This document shows, piece after piece, positions 43,826-55,053 of a stretch of 64,000 nt of DNA. Made by a program: the position numbers and the translations under genes. The stretch is from Triangularia verruculosa (taxonomy: Eukaryota; Ascomycota; Sordariomycetes; Sordariales; Podosporaceae). The notes under the pieces were generated by a model that worked only from the letters and a program-made list of their open reading frames with translations, made no database searches and had not been told where the DNA came from. The stretch is taken from contig MU863930.1 in the NCBI GenBank assembly GCA_033296885.1, positions 1 through 64,000 on the forward strand. The letters are read 5' to 3'. How positions within the stretch are numbered: the stretch's first letter is position 1; every line of letters begins with the position of its first letter.

Positions 43826-46447
43826 TGTGGTGTTGGTGGGTTCTGTGGTAGATGTCGTGGTCGAGGCAATGAGAATAAAATAAGATTTGATAACCTCTCA
43901 GAAAAAGTCGCTATAGAAAATCATGAAATTATCACAAGATGGCATGCTATACGCAAAACTCAACACTATCGGTTTGTCATGTAAAAAAAAAAAAAAGCGA
44001 GGATCGTGTGTGATAGGAACAAGGCTACAGCAATCGCTCAGTAAATCCGGGCCTTGGTGTGGTATTTATCTGGCCCTCCCGCTTTGAACGGGTCAACCTT
44101 CGTCACCCACCCCTCCCACCCCTCCCCCCCCTCCCCCTCCTCTCTCGTCATTTGTCACTTACACATCCGTCCAACACATCCCTGATGAAAAAAAGGGCTG
44201 AGTTGAAGCGGGTGTACCACAAAGTTTTGGACCGAATCTGACAACCCGATTTCTAAGCTGCGTGGCTCTTGCTTCCCCACCTTTTTGTTCCTCTTGTTGG
44301 TTGTTAGCATCTCCCGTTTCATGTTCGGATTCCTCTCGGTTTGTTTTCAGTTTAGGGCACTGCCGAAATCCGGGCATATCTGCAACTCGTGGTTGGTTGG
44401 GTTCTCTCGGCCGGGTTCCATTACGACGACTGTTCACACATCACACCTTGCTCCATGCGAGGGCTATGTGCCGTGATGGCGAATGGGGAACGCTGGTGAA
44501 GACTGGAATAAGAGGGAGAGATAGGACAGAGGGGCATCCGAACCGCTGCTGGCAAGATATCGGGTCAAAGGGCTTCGTAAGATGGACGGGGATGCAGAAC
44601 GCCATCTCCTCAGCGGCAGAGCCGATTGGAACGCGGAGTGCGGTATGGTGTGCAGTTAATCATGCTCTGATCCCAAAAGAGGTCGTGACCGCCCCTATCT
44701 CTCGTCGTAGCGTGCTGTGCAAGGAAGCCGGGAGGCGTATCCGGGTTGGATTGCATCTGCATGAGGTGCCCCATGAATCACACTGCAGCTGTGGCCGGCG
44801 GACTGATGCCACGCTTTTCTTCAATGCTCCTTGCCGCTGAAGACTCGGTGAGGGGCATTGGCTGGCCTGGACGGGTCGTCGAAATCATGCAAATTGCAAA
44901 ATCGGGAGGTTGGTTGGTGTATCAATTTCTTCCTCGCACCCCAAGCAGAGTGTGTGCCACACCTGTGCCCAAGGTCGCAATGAAAAAAAAAAAGAGGGAA
45001 AAAGCCGGTCAGACTTCCATCGATACCCACCCCGCTTGAGCGCCCAAAGGCAAGACCTCAAGAAACCGGGGTACAGATCATCGCCACTCTCTATACAGCC
45101 ACGGCTCAAGGCCAGGACCGCCACCTTTGCAGGCAGGTCGAGAGTAAGAGGCTTCTCACTGTTGGGCACCGAGGATATCGTTCATCAACCCGGGTGGGAT
45201 CTGTGGCTCCTTTAGGGAACACAAAAGAGGACGACTACTATAGAAATGATTCTCTGAAGTATTGTCGACATGAAGAAGAAAAGAAAAAGAATACTGAAAT
45301 TTTGGCAGCGAAGTCGAGAATATATACTGGTGGTGGGGGTGGCCAATGCACGCCTGCAAATTCTGAGAAATCGCATGTGCTCGCACAGACCACTGCAGGT
45401 TTTTGCTGCCCCACCTCACCAGAGCAACCGTCAAGTCAAGCATCCCAAGCAATTCACCAAAAGCTTGACAAACAGATTCACCTGCCTGATCTTGCTCCTG
45501 AGGCGTTCGAAAGTGCGGCAGTGGCTGGAGTGCTCTTTGGGACAGGATCGTGGCTTTTTTGGGGCTCGAGCTTAAGGCCTGTTGCCAAGAACTGTTGGTC
45601 TGACCACATTCTCCCTCTCCGATGATGAACAGAAGAATATGGTCCCTTCAATATCATCTAAAAGACCCTACGGTACAGACCTACTTTCTTTTGTATTCCT
45701 TTCTTTCGCTCTTTTCGTCGCATCTAAGGCCGGCGACACAACGTCAGATGTCAATCTGGACCTTCAAATGCCGAGCCCCTCCATAAGCCTGTCCCTGCAG
45801 AAACCCAAGTGGGGTAGGTGTTCAGGACAGGAAGCTGAGCTTCGCACAGTGCACTTCATGGGATAGCTGTTGAAAGTGTTTGGAAATGTCATGTCCTGGA
45901 GGTCAACGGATGCTAGAGCCAAGTTGAATTTGGAAGTTCGTGACATCCTCCCTGTCTGTCATACCAAGCGTCGGAAAGGGGCAGGCAAGTAGGTGGTTGC
46001 CCGAGTCTTTGTAGCACAGTGAACAAAGAATTGGACCGGGTTGTTCAACGGTCGCCTAGCCACTTTGGGACGCAGCTATCCGCGTCTTGTCGCGAAATGG
46101 ACAGGACGAGAGAACTCCCCTCTCATTGCCGCACCTGCTGACCATCGATTGTCATGCAACAGCTGGGAACGACTTTGCCTCGGATGCCTTTCTCTCTGTG
46201 CCGTCGCCATCGACGCTGAATTCTCTATCGCCCATGAACTCTTTCCATTGCGATTGGGCTTCTCCTCTCCGCTGCGCCAAACCTACCGAGCACATGCCGT
46301 AATTTTAGCCATTCGATAATTCGATTTCGGCAGATTGGCCGCGAGCTGATCTGTACGGCAACATCACCCGAGAGACACTTTAAAGCAGACCAGGTCGCAA
46401 AACCCAAACCTCACATCACCGTCTGTTTTTGAACCGACCCGCCCAGC
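43826..46447. other. 2.6-kb stretch without a supportable gene
   Basis: The longest gene-poor interval. Frames at 44262-44840 and 45194-45625 (plus) and 45156-45452 (minus) lack domains, good context or splice consistency. Poly-A and pyrimidine tracts occur at 43980-44000 and 44100-44150. Could hold non-coding RNA or extended regulatory DNA. Confidence 0.5.
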
Positions 46448-47270
46448 ATGCCATCCCCAAGGCGCCTCCGGGCCCTCCTCTACCTCGTCCTTGCCGCTGT
46501 AGTGGTGCTTCTCTTCTTCACTTCGCAGGCTCGCCACTCACGAGAGACCGATGCGATCAGGGACTTTTACCACAAGACGATGAATGGGCTGGAAAGAGAC
46601 CGAGGCGTAACCCAGCAAGTAATACCGGGCCACGACCACGATGCCGACGGCGACATTGACGAGGACGACGCCATCATGGCCAAAGAGATGGCTGCCCGGT
46701 TGAAGCAAGCAGAGCAGAAGGCGAAGGAAAATGCCAACGCAAAGGCGCCAAACAAGCCAGACGATCCCAAGAGAGTTATCGGGGTTGGAAGCGCAGCCGG
46801 TGGCCACAAAGAGGAAGATGAGAGAGGTCTGGAAGTGGAAGAGACGGCCGAGGAACACGAAATCGAAGTTGAGCTTGACTCGATACTGAGGAAGTCTCCA
46901 GGTGAGTCTCCTTTACTATTTTCGAACGCTGGACGCTGACTAATTCGCTGCTGTAGTCATCATCTTCTCGAAGTCATACTGCCCTTACTCTAAGCGCGCC
47001 AAGGGTATTCTGCTCGAGAAATACGTGATCGAGCCAGCACCATATGTGGTTGAACTCGATCTTCACCCTCTCGGTCGCAAAATTCAGGACAGATTGGCGG
47101 TGATTACCAAGCGGACTACGGTTCCAAACATCATGATTTACGGCAAGAGCATCGGTGGAGGTGACGATGTTGCAGCCCTCGATGCCGATGGTAAGTTGGC
47201 TGCCAAGATCAAGGACCTAGGGGGAAAACGGGTCGAGGTCTCCAGGAGATTCTCCGAAAAGTCTTCTTAG
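46448..47270 (+). CDS. Membrane-anchored monothiol/dithiol-type glutaredoxin
   Basis: Exons 46448-46901 and 46957-47270 give 255 aa. A signal anchor (about residues 8-24, RALLYLVLAAVVVLLFF) places the protein in the secretory pathway with a lumenal body. A charged linker, acidic and Lys/Ala-rich, leads to the glutaredoxin fold: VIIFSKSYCPYSKRAK with active site CPYS (C160), TTVPNIMIYGKSIGG (cis-proline TVP) and a GG-containing C-terminus. The layout matches yeast Grx6/Grx7 of ER and Golgi, which act on glutathione mixed disulfides. CPYS has only the first cysteine, so it is a monothiol site. Confidence 0.9.
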
Positions 47271-48321
47271 GCAACACTCGACGGAAGTAAACAGCATTCA
47301 GGACCATGGCGAGCGAAGTATCGACACACTGTCATCGAAGGTATCGAAGATCATTAATACCACCATGGACACTTCGGTTTTGGATTTAAGCAGCACACAT
47401 ATGAACTTGCATCATCGGCGTTTCGGGGCATCTCGGCAGCAGAGAAAGAACGCTGTACCATTTCAGGGCCAGGGCTCGCTCAGAGCGGCTCTTTGTTTAA
47501 GTCGAATCTCTGTATAATAACCACCGGGGGACGGCACTGTTGTGATAGCAGGGAAAGGGTATCGGCACCTCTGCGGGGACATCTGATAATGGAGCCCTAG
47601 TGTCATCTCAAGGTACACTGCAGTTGGTGGAAAGGTAGAAAGATTATGGCGGGGCATACTTGCAGCACTGCCTGAATGAGACCTCGAGTAAGGAGTAATT
47701 GAAGCATCCTTCTTTCAGAGAATGACTACAAGTGCTCAACAGTTCTTTGTATACCCGACCGCCCACGCTTTGTTCTTAACTCAACCACCAATTGGGCCCA
47801 CCGGCTCCGTCACGTCTTCTCGTGATATGCTCACGGCATCAAAACACAGCCGCTACCGGCCGACAACTCGACCCAAGACCACAATTGTTTCGAATTACGG
47901 AAGGAAGGTGCCCAGGAAGACTCACTAGGAGCCGGGAAACAGTCCGCCAGATCACTTGCGGCAGCTGGTTCCTGGCGCCAAGCTTCGTGCACCTTGTTGG
48001 CCCCTTCTTCGTCACGGCCATCAAGGTGCATGGGAAGTGCCGTCGAGGTTCTCTCCCCCACAACCACACTCTCCTCCCATCAATATATCATCATCCATTT
48101 ATTCCTGCATCTTTTATCTCTGGCATTGCTGCTCATCTCTTCTCGACTCTCACAGGCACATCTTGGTCCTCCTTATTAGCAGTTTTTGTTACAGGTTATC
48201 TCTCTTAGACCGTGGCACTACAGGAATAGCAACACACCTATCCAAGCAGTCGTTGCCAAATCTCTTGAAACTGAAATACACACACACGTACGCATACATT
48301 CTCAAATATCAGCGGAGGACG
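47271..48321. other. Intergenic gap
   Basis: Glutaredoxin 3' flank and leader of the 48322 gene. An open frame continues upstream of 48322 but looks non-coding. Confidence 0.5.
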
Positions 48322-49578
48322 ATGTCCACCAGCCCGGACGTCATGTCCATCGCCAGCCCCGCCGGCAGCACGACGATCATCAACCCTGACCTCACGCTTC
48401 TCATCGCAGAGGATACCGACCTGGCAACGTTGCTCGCCGTAGCAAGCACGAACAAACACCTTCACGCTTTGATCCACACATACGAACACTCCATAATCAA
48501 ATCCAGAATCAACGCCGCCATTCCAGACCCTTCCCTCCAACCACCGTTCGGGTCCTTGTTGTCTTCCAATGGCCCAACGAGACAGATCCTCCCACCTTGG
48601 TCCTTCCAAGTGGCAGCCGAACTCGAACGCCGCCATTCTCGCATCGAAACAATGTTCAACAATTTCACCGCTCCCCCGACACCACTGATCTCCGCCATGT
48701 ACCGCGTCCCTTCATTCGCTGCTCTGCCGCCACCTCAGTTCCTCCACTTGGTCACAATGTTCAAACAAGCCTGTCAGTTAGCAGACCAGATTTCCGATCT
48801 GGCGCTTTTCGTCAAGATACCAGTCATGGCGAGGGACCCTCCGCCGGCCGACCCGTACTCGGTTCAGAAAGCGATACACCGAACCAGACAGGCATATATC
48901 AAACAACTGTCGCCGCTTGAGCTGGCGGCGCTGACGCATCTAGCGGCGTTGGGCGGGATGGCATATGCGGAGGAGTTTGGGGAGATGCTGGGAAGCGATC
49001 CGAACGGGTTGGAGAGGATAGTAGCATTCAAGGAGACGATCTTCAGAGAGGGGAGTTTTGCTCTTTGGGCGTTTCTACACCCCGAGGAACACAAGGTAGA
49101 AGAAGGGTTGACGGGGCTTGGGCCGCCATCTTTGCCGCCCAAAGCGAGATCGAGTGGTTTGGGGAGGTATATTGGTAGAAAGGTGGAGGCTGTACTCGGA
49201 GACATATGGGCGTATGAGCAAGGACTGCAGGAACTTGATGGGGTAGCAACGCCTCTTGAGGTGGACGTCCCGGATTGGGATAAGGAAGGGGCAAGGGACG
49301 GCATGGAAGACGATGATGAGGATCCATTTGTGGTTTTGCATGGCCTTCATCAGACAGTTATGGCTGCCTTTCCTAAGCCGATTCAGGAGCCTGAAGAAGA
49401 TGACGAGGATGACATGATGGGAGAAGCAAACTCCCAGTCCGAGGATGATTACGTTGACTACGAAGAGGGAGACCTATCCGATGAGGATGAACAAACACAA
49501 GAGGAAGTGGAGACCTATCCTGCCGATCCTAGAGCAGAGGTAATCCTCGAAGCAGTGCGGTCTGCAATTCCATGCTAA
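48322..49578 (+). CDS. F-box-like protein with acidic tail, 418 aa
   Basis: An intronless gene starting MSTSPDVMSIASPAG. Residues 22-60 (DLTLLIAEDTDLATLLAVAS, then NKHLHALIHTYEHSIIKSRI) match the degenerate F-box-like start of many fungal proteins, where the helices would bind Skp1. The middle is helical, with no known repeat domain. The last 90 residues are strongly acidic (EEDDEDDMMGE, YVDYEEGDLSDEDEQ). If the F-box is real it would be an SCF-type substrate receptor; substrate unknown. The 122 residues that precede the ATG at 48322 in frame are read as untranslated leader. Confidence 0.65.
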   Translation: MSTSPDVMSIASPAGSTTIINPDLTLLIAEDTDLATLLAVASTNKHLHALIHTYEHSIIKSRINAAIPDPSLQPPFGSLLSSNGPTRQILPPWSFQVAAELERRHSRIETMFNNFTAPPTPLISAMYRVPSFAALPPPQFLHLVTMFKQACQLADQISDLALFVKIPVMARDPPPADPYSVQKAIHRTRQAYIKQLSPLELAALTHLAALGGMAYAEEFGEMLGSDPNGLERIVAFKETIFREGSFALWAFLHPEEHKVEEGLTGLGPPSLPPKARSSGLGRYIGRKVEAVLGDIWAYEQGLQELDGVATPLEVDVPDWDKEGARDGMEDDDEDPFVVLHGLHQTVMAAFPKPIQEPEEDDEDDMMGEANSQSEDDYVDYEEGDLSDEDEQTQEEVETYPADPRAEVILEAVRSAIPC

Positions 49579-50424
49579 CGAGAAAGCTGCACGGGGACAC
49601 ATGTATATACAAGGGCGTTCAACGTTGGTTCAGCGGAAGGGTTCTTTCTTTTGTTTTGTTTAAGCATGGAGCTGGACAAGGGGGTACAGGTCGGCAATGT
49701 AGATGCAGCGTTGAAACGTATGGTCAAGTTTCTGAATTGCTACAGGTTACGTTCTCGGTGGTTTTCAAAGGTGGTATGTTGGTTCGAAGGCCTAATCGGG
49801 CAACATAACACCGCATATAGACCGTCTGGTTGGCGGCTAGATAGGCGATCAAGAAGGGGTTAATGGTAGATGGACTGGCAGATAGAGGGACTCTCGGTAC
49901 AGCGTTCGTTTACACAGTCTTGATCTTCAGAGTGTTCTGCATCGAAGAGCAGTTAGGTACGCATACCGTTTTGCTAGGAAATGCAGTACTCTTCGAATCC
50001 CGTGACCTCATTTGTTCTAGAAAAAGCCCTGCTGTGTTTTATTCCCTGGTATAGTCTCGGGGCCACCATGGGCCGATGGTGAACAATGAAGCTATCTTTT
50101 GATCCAGACAAAGACACTGTTCGTCGACCCCTGAACTAAGCTATTGTACGTGAGGCGAGAAGTTATTTCGGGAATACTCCTATTAAACAAAGACCTGGTT
50201 CATTATGGTATTTAAGACCGGCAGGCCCCGTTGGGATTCTTTCTTCTCTTTCCCGTCTAATAACCATACAAACCAACAAACGCGGACACTATCAGGACTT
50301 TGCATTATACTGCAAGCTCGTGATCAACAACACCCAACTAATCCTCACGATCAAGACATCGTGACCAACCAATACACCACACACAAACACACACACCGAA
50401 ACAACAACACACCGACTCATCAAG
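49579..50424. other. Intergenic gap
   Basis: Nothing recognised; the end near 50300-50424 is an A/C-rich leader of the next gene. Confidence 0.5.
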
Positions 50425-52338
50425 ATGTGCCACAAGCAAACCACCATCCTCCGCTGTGGCCACGAGTCCCAAACTCTGTCCTACTTCCACCCCTGCGCCC
50501 GGTTCCGCCGGCTCCAAGAAGACAAGAAAAAGAACTTCTTCACCCGTCACACCAAGCTCAAAGACTGCGGCAACGTCACCCGTGAACGCCACCGGGACGA
50601 CTCCCGCGTCTGTGGCACCTGCTACGGCAAGCAGAAGCAGGAGCTTCGCGCCCGGCGGGAGCGGGAGCAGCAGGCCGAGGCCAAGCGTGTCCAGGAGCGA
50701 TCCGAGATCCTCAACGCCCGCGTCCAGCAAGACCTTCGGGAGAAGGAGAGGCGGGAGCGGGCGGAGGCCGAGCGCAGGAAGGGCATGGAGAGAGATGCCA
50801 GGAGGCGCAAGGCCGAGGAGGAGGAGGACATGAGGAAGAGGGAGAGGAGGGCGTACCGGGAGGATATGGCCCGGAAGAGGGAAGAGGAGGAGAGACAGCG
50901 GCAACAGGAGAAGAGGTCGAGGGCGGAGAGGGCGGAGAGGGAGAGGAGGGAGGTTGAGCGTCGGCAACGGCAGCAAGAGCGGGAGAGGCAGAGGGCGGAG
51001 GAGAGGGCGGAGGAGAGGGCGAGGGAGCAGCGGAAGAAGGTGGAGAGGGAGGCGAAGAGGGAGGCCGAGAAGAGGGCCAAGGCTGAAGCCGAGAGGCGGA
51101 AGGCCGAGGAGAGGGCTGTTGAGAGGCAACGGAGGGAGACGGAGGAGAGGAAGAGGCGGGAGGAGAAGGAGCCTAGAGAGAAGAGACAGAGGGCGGCCGC
51201 TGAGAATGCTCGGCGGAATGCGTCGTCTTCTTCTTCTACTCAAAGGCCTACCCCTCCTCCCGGCCGTCTTGCTGATCGTCGCTTCTTGTCCCCTGCCGCC
51301 GAGGCCAAGAGACAGCAACAGCTCCGTACCCAGATGACTTCTCCTTCTAGGCCTGTCCAGAGAGGCAGCGCTGCTGTCCCTCCTCTTCGTATCCCCACTC
51401 GTCTGACTCAACTTCCCGTCCACCGGCGCGGTCCCCAAAGACCAGTTCAGGTTGTATCTCCCATCCCTATGCATTTTGCCCAGGCTGCTTCCATCCACGG
51501 CAATAGCCCGCCGATGGACCGGTCCGAGCCATACTATCCCACTGGCCCTTCCCGTCGTCCGGCCGACCCGGTTGACGATATTCTCAACATGTATCATCAG
51601 CATAGTCCCACCTTTGATATTTCCGAGCCTTTTAACCCAGGGTTCCGGCAAGCTAACACCACGGCTAATCCTAATCCTAATAGAACCCCCGGGAGGCATG
51701 TCGGACTGGGCATTCACGTGCCCAGCTCCTCTCAGCAGTCTTCCGGTCTTCGCAGGTACTCTAGTGGTCCCCAGCCTCCTTCTGAGAATGTTCTCAACAA
51801 GCACAAAGCTAAGCAGACCAAGATTCCTTCACCCACTCGGAGTCCTCGCAGAGGAGTTGCGTCTGATACTGACAGGCTAACCCGCAGCAAGAGCACAAAG
51901 GCCAGCAGCAGCACCTGGAAGTCCGGCGATTCTGGTGCTACGGCGCCGCCTGGTACGTTTAGACGGGACAGGAAATACCACGCAACAGGACCTCGTCCTG
52001 CCCCTGTCCCTCAAGGTCCCAACCCCACGCTTGCTAACCTCGAGGTTAAAACCGTTGACAGGCAGCGTAGACCTTCGGAGAGATCTACCTCGGCCCTGAG
52101 CGCGGTCCGTGATGTACTGTCGAGACTGACCTCTAGGAGCAAATCTAGGAACCAGCTTACTCCATCCCCTCTTGCTAGAGCCGCGAACCTTGCGCATCGG
52201 GCTTCGGGCACCTTCAATACGCTTGTTGGTCACCAGTCTCCATCGCCCCAGTGGGCTTGCTTTGATGCGAGAGAAATCGAGAGGCAGGCTCGGACTTCTC
52301 AGCAGCCGGGGAAGAAGTCTTCTTCTTCCAGGAGGTAA
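50425..52338 (+). CDS. Charged coiled-coil protein with Cys/His head, 637 aa
   Basis: An intronless gene. The N-terminus (MCHKQTTILRCGHESQTLSY, then HPCARFRR) has regularly placed Cys/His (C2, C11, H13, H22, C24 and later CG and CGTC) that could bind zinc. Residues about 70-265 are an almost uninterrupted Arg/Glu/Lys/Ala helix, either a long coiled coil or a single alpha-helix. The C-terminal half is Ser/Pro/Arg-rich and disordered. Such proteins occur across Sordariomycetes without assigned function. The end codes RR-TAA, and the stop overlaps a perfect splice donor (GTAAGT), so a further exon is possible. Confidence 0.7.
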   Translation: MCHKQTTILRCGHESQTLSYFHPCARFRRLQEDKKKNFFTRHTKLKDCGNVTRERHRDDSRVCGTCYGKQKQELRARREREQQAEAKRVQERSEILNARVQQDLREKERRERAEAERRKGMERDARRRKAEEEEDMRKRERRAYREDMARKREEEERQRQQEKRSRAERAERERREVERRQRQQERERQRAEERAEERAREQRKKVEREAKREAEKRAKAEAERRKAEERAVERQRRETEERKRREEKEPREKRQRAAAENARRNASSSSSTQRPTPPPGRLADRRFLSPAAEAKRQQQLRTQMTSPSRPVQRGSAAVPPLRIPTRLTQLPVHRRGPQRPVQVVSPIPMHFAQAASIHGNSPPMDRSEPYYPTGPSRRPADPVDDILNMYHQHSPTFDISEPFNPGFRQANTTANPNPNRTPGRHVGLGIHVPSSSQQSSGLRRYSSGPQPPSENVLNKHKAKQTKIPSPTRSPRRGVASDTDRLTRSKSTKASSSTWKSGDSGATAPPGTFRRDRKYHATGPRPAPVPQGPNPTLANLEVKTVDRQRRPSERSTSALSAVRDVLSRLTSRSKSRNQLTPSPLARAANLAHRASGTFNTLVGHQSPSPQWACFDAREIERQARTSQQPGKKSSSSRR

Positions 52339-53068
52339 GTGTGGAACCTTCATTTTCATTATTTCCTTTGTCTTGAGAGTCTTTATTCAAGCGAATAGAG
52401 GGGTAGATTTTCAACTTTCTAATAACATTTTTTTAGCAAAACTTTAGGTTCAGTACCTATGCAACGTGATTCGTAATTATAATGACGCGCCAAATGTATG
52501 AGTGTGCCTGTGAAAAGTAAGCATGTAGGTTTGAACGGAACGGTCCTCTTGTCAGGTGGTTACGGTCAACGTCTAGCCAAAAGGTCAGGGACTTTTTGTC
52601 ACCGAGACAGTTCAATTGTTTGCAGGACAATCAAGCTTGCTCGCGTCATGTGCTCTTGAATTTGTTTGGAAAGGGCATGTGGCGAGACTAAACAGGATAG
52701 TGTGGTAAATTGTAGAGAAGAGCATATAGTGATTAAGACACCAGACACCCTCGGAATAAATACCCAGAATGATCAGTCAACAGCACATCTGTACTCTTTT
52801 CCATATTTGATGTAGTCGGAAGCCACTTACAGGCAAAAACCTACCCCACATTCGATCACCGAGGTGAACAACCACAGCGCAATTCGGCCCCACTTTAATT
52901 CTGTTCCGACCTCACCTGTTCAACCGCCGAATTTTCCCACCACCAGCGACAGCAGCTCCCGCGACGCCGCCCTCCAGCGCACTATCGCGGCCCCTCACGA
53001 CTTCAGCCACCACGATACTCTACCGGCCGGCCAAACCAACCCCCCCCCCCCAACAAGCAGCAAAGAAA
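52339..53068. other. Intergenic gap
   Basis: 3' flank of the coiled-coil gene and the upstream region of mitochondrial bL21, including a 12-nt C run just before 53053. No gene supported. Confidence 0.5.
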
Positions 53069-53710
53069 ATGAGCAGGACACTCCTCCGCTCCCTCCTGGA
53101 GCTCCGAGCAGCAGCACCAGCTCGCCCATCAGCCCTCCGACCAGCCCTCACTACCACCGCCACCACCCGATCCCTCCATCAAACCCCCTCCCAAATCGAC
53201 CCCCTCCCCCAAACCCAGTCCTCCGCCGCCCTCCCTCCATCACCGCCAAAACCATCCCCCACCAGCATCCCCCGCTGCGGCGGCGCCCCGAGAACAACCT
53301 CCCCCGCCACCCCCGAAACCCTCCAGCTCCTCCCTCTGCTCGCCCTCCAGCCGGGGAACAAGTACCTCCAGCTCTACATCCAAGGCCAGTCCTACCTCGT
53401 CACCCCCGGCGACCAGATCCGCCTCCCCTTCAAGATGCCCGGCGTCGTCCCGGGGGATGTCCTCCGCCTCAACCGCGCCGTCGCCATCGGCTCCAGGGAC
53501 TTCACCCTCAAGGGCAGCCCCTACGTCGACGAGACGCTGTTTGAGTGCCGCGCCGTGGTCGAGGGGACCGAGGCCGAGCCGATGCGCCTCAAGATCAAGA
53601 AGAAGCAGCGGTGCAGGAGGACGAAGACGGTGAGGAGCAAGCACAAGTACACGGTCCTGAGGGTGAGCGAGGTCAAGATTCTGGCGCCGGGGCAGGAGGG
53701 GCAGCAATGA
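53069..53710 (+). CDS. Mitochondrial ribosomal protein bL21m
   Basis: An intronless gene of 213 aa. An Arg/Ser/Ala presequence (MSRTLLRSLLELRAAAPARP) and a long Pro/Ser-rich linker (about residues 40-85) precede the bL21 fold. That fold has YLQLYIQGQSYLVTPGDQIR, PGDVLRLNRAVAIGSRDFTLKGSP and the basic RNA-binding end KKQRCRRTKTVRSKHKYTVL. It is a component of the mitochondrial large subunit. The linker is longer and more Pro-rich than usual; it runs in a C-rich stretch of DNA. Confidence 0.92.
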   Translation: MSRTLLRSLLELRAAAPARPSALRPALTTTATTRSLHQTPSQIDPLPQTQSSAALPPSPPKPSPTSIPRCGGAPRTTSPATPETLQLLPLLALQPGNKYLQLYIQGQSYLVTPGDQIRLPFKMPGVVPGDVLRLNRAVAIGSRDFTLKGSPYVDETLFECRAVVEGTEAEPMRLKIKKKQRCRRTKTVRSKHKYTVLRVSEVKILAPGQEGQQ

Positions 53711-54400
53711 GTGTGCGGTGGGAGGCGGAGTATGATCTTGATTCGGGCTGGGAGGGAGAGGAGTTCAGGTTCAAGCAATGAGTCGGGGAGGTTTATATCT
53801 CGAGATAAGGATGGGATCGACCAAGAGGGAAAGGAGAGACCGGACTTTGTAAGATCAGAAAAAGAGAGTTGTCATTTATGTACCATATTTCGAATTGACA
53901 ATCTTTGTTATACCAAACACTTGTGAATATCAACATGCATTCTGTTGCAGGCTGACAATCGCCAGCTGTAGTGATGAAAATTACCCTGATGTTGGATGTT
54001 TCCCTTCGTCTCTCTGTTCATTTACAACGACTGCAGCCTGCATACACTTCTAGATGGCAAATGACCAAATAGTTCGATGCTCCAATATCTCTCTACCCAA
54101 CATCCCTTGGGCTGGTGCTTTCTCGATTTGCTTGGCGATTTGGTGTAAGCTTTCTCATGCCTGCTCGGAAATCCAAGCTTAGCGGAAGCCTTCCCGGGCG
54201 ACCCCCTCATGATCGCCAACTTCATGACAGTCTTTTGTTCGTAGGCTTGGTAGTGGAGCCTTACTGACCAGCATCCTCTTTGTGATGCCCAACCGCTGAC
54301 CAGAGCCATATTGCTAGTAGCCAACACTGCTCTGTCTTCCTGTGGATATGTCCCGACCTCGAGCAATCTGGCGAGATCTCTAGATACAAATCTCTCGAAA
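53711..54400. other. Convergent intergenic gap
   Basis: 3' flanks of bL21m and RPB7. A minus-strand frame (54022-54400) continues the RPB7 frame if its last intron is not removed; I consider it non-coding. Confidence 0.5.
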
Positions 54401-55053
54401 CTACGCCTGCAAACATCTAGGGGAAGGGGAAATCGGTTAGCCATATCGCTTTCTAGCCTCTCACAACGATGTACCGCTACATACCCGAGATAATCACCAT
54501 CGATCTTGCCAATCGCAAACATCTCCCCCACACCCGTCCTCAGACCAATGATCTTGATACGAACGTGAGTCCCAGGCTCGATTACGATATCGGAGTGGTT
54601 GGTGTACTGTGGAGGAGTGGCGTTCGCGTCGTAGGTGATTTCATCGGGTATCAACTATCGACCAAGAAAGTCCATGTCAGTAACCACGAAAGAGGAACGC
54701 AGAGGTGCGCGCTGTATGCCTACGTGAGAAGAAACGAAGATGCTCAGTGGGCCGGCATTGGCAAAGAAGCCGTGCTGGTTGACGGATGTGCAGATGGTGT
54801 CGACCACCTCGCCCTTGAACGGCCTCCACACGACAGCGCGATAGCCCACCGTGAACTCGGCCATGCCGCTTCCAGGCAGAATGCGGCCCTCGGAGAGATC
54901 GAACGTGTCCATAATGGCAATGATGTAATAGTCGCCAGTACATGTTCCCTCGACGTCCTTGACCAGCTTCGTGGTGACCAGCTCGGTCATGTTCTTGCCA
55001 AAGTACGATGGATGCAGCAGTACGCGCCGCTCAAGATTGTGAAGGAAAAACAT
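54401..55053 (-). CDS. RPB7: RNA polymerase II subunit RPB7
   Basis: Exons 55053-54724, 54654-54485 and 54416-54401 give 171 aa, the same length as the yeast protein. The N-terminal tip domain is MFFLHNLERRVLLHPSYFGK...VEGTCTGDYYIIAIMD. The OB domain includes VGYRAVVWRPFKGEVVDTIC and SVNQHGFFANAGPLSIFVSS, then LIPDEITYDANATPPQYTN and EPGTHVRIKIIGLR...FAIGKIDGDYLG. With Rpb4 it forms the stalk of Pol II, binding nascent RNA and general factors. The last exon is only 16 nt (ending CLQA-stop), inferred from branch GCTAAC and CCCTAG. Confidence 0.95.

Noticed and set aside
44262..44840. 192-codon plus-strand gene
   Set aside because: No motif or plausible domain, no splice support; composition like random open frame.
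49985..50005. tRNA B-box-like TTCGAATCCC
   Set aside because: No A box at suitable distance, no T-stem pairing, no T-run terminator.
50338..51804. 488-codon minus-strand frame over the coiled-coil gene
   Set aside because: Leu/Pro/Arg-only composition is the reverse of the Glu/Arg/Lys helix; no domain.
54022..54484. Longer C-terminus for RPB7
   Set aside because: The family ends just after GDYLG; a consensus intron (GTATGT, GCTAAC, CTAG) starts exactly there and gives the standard 171 aa.
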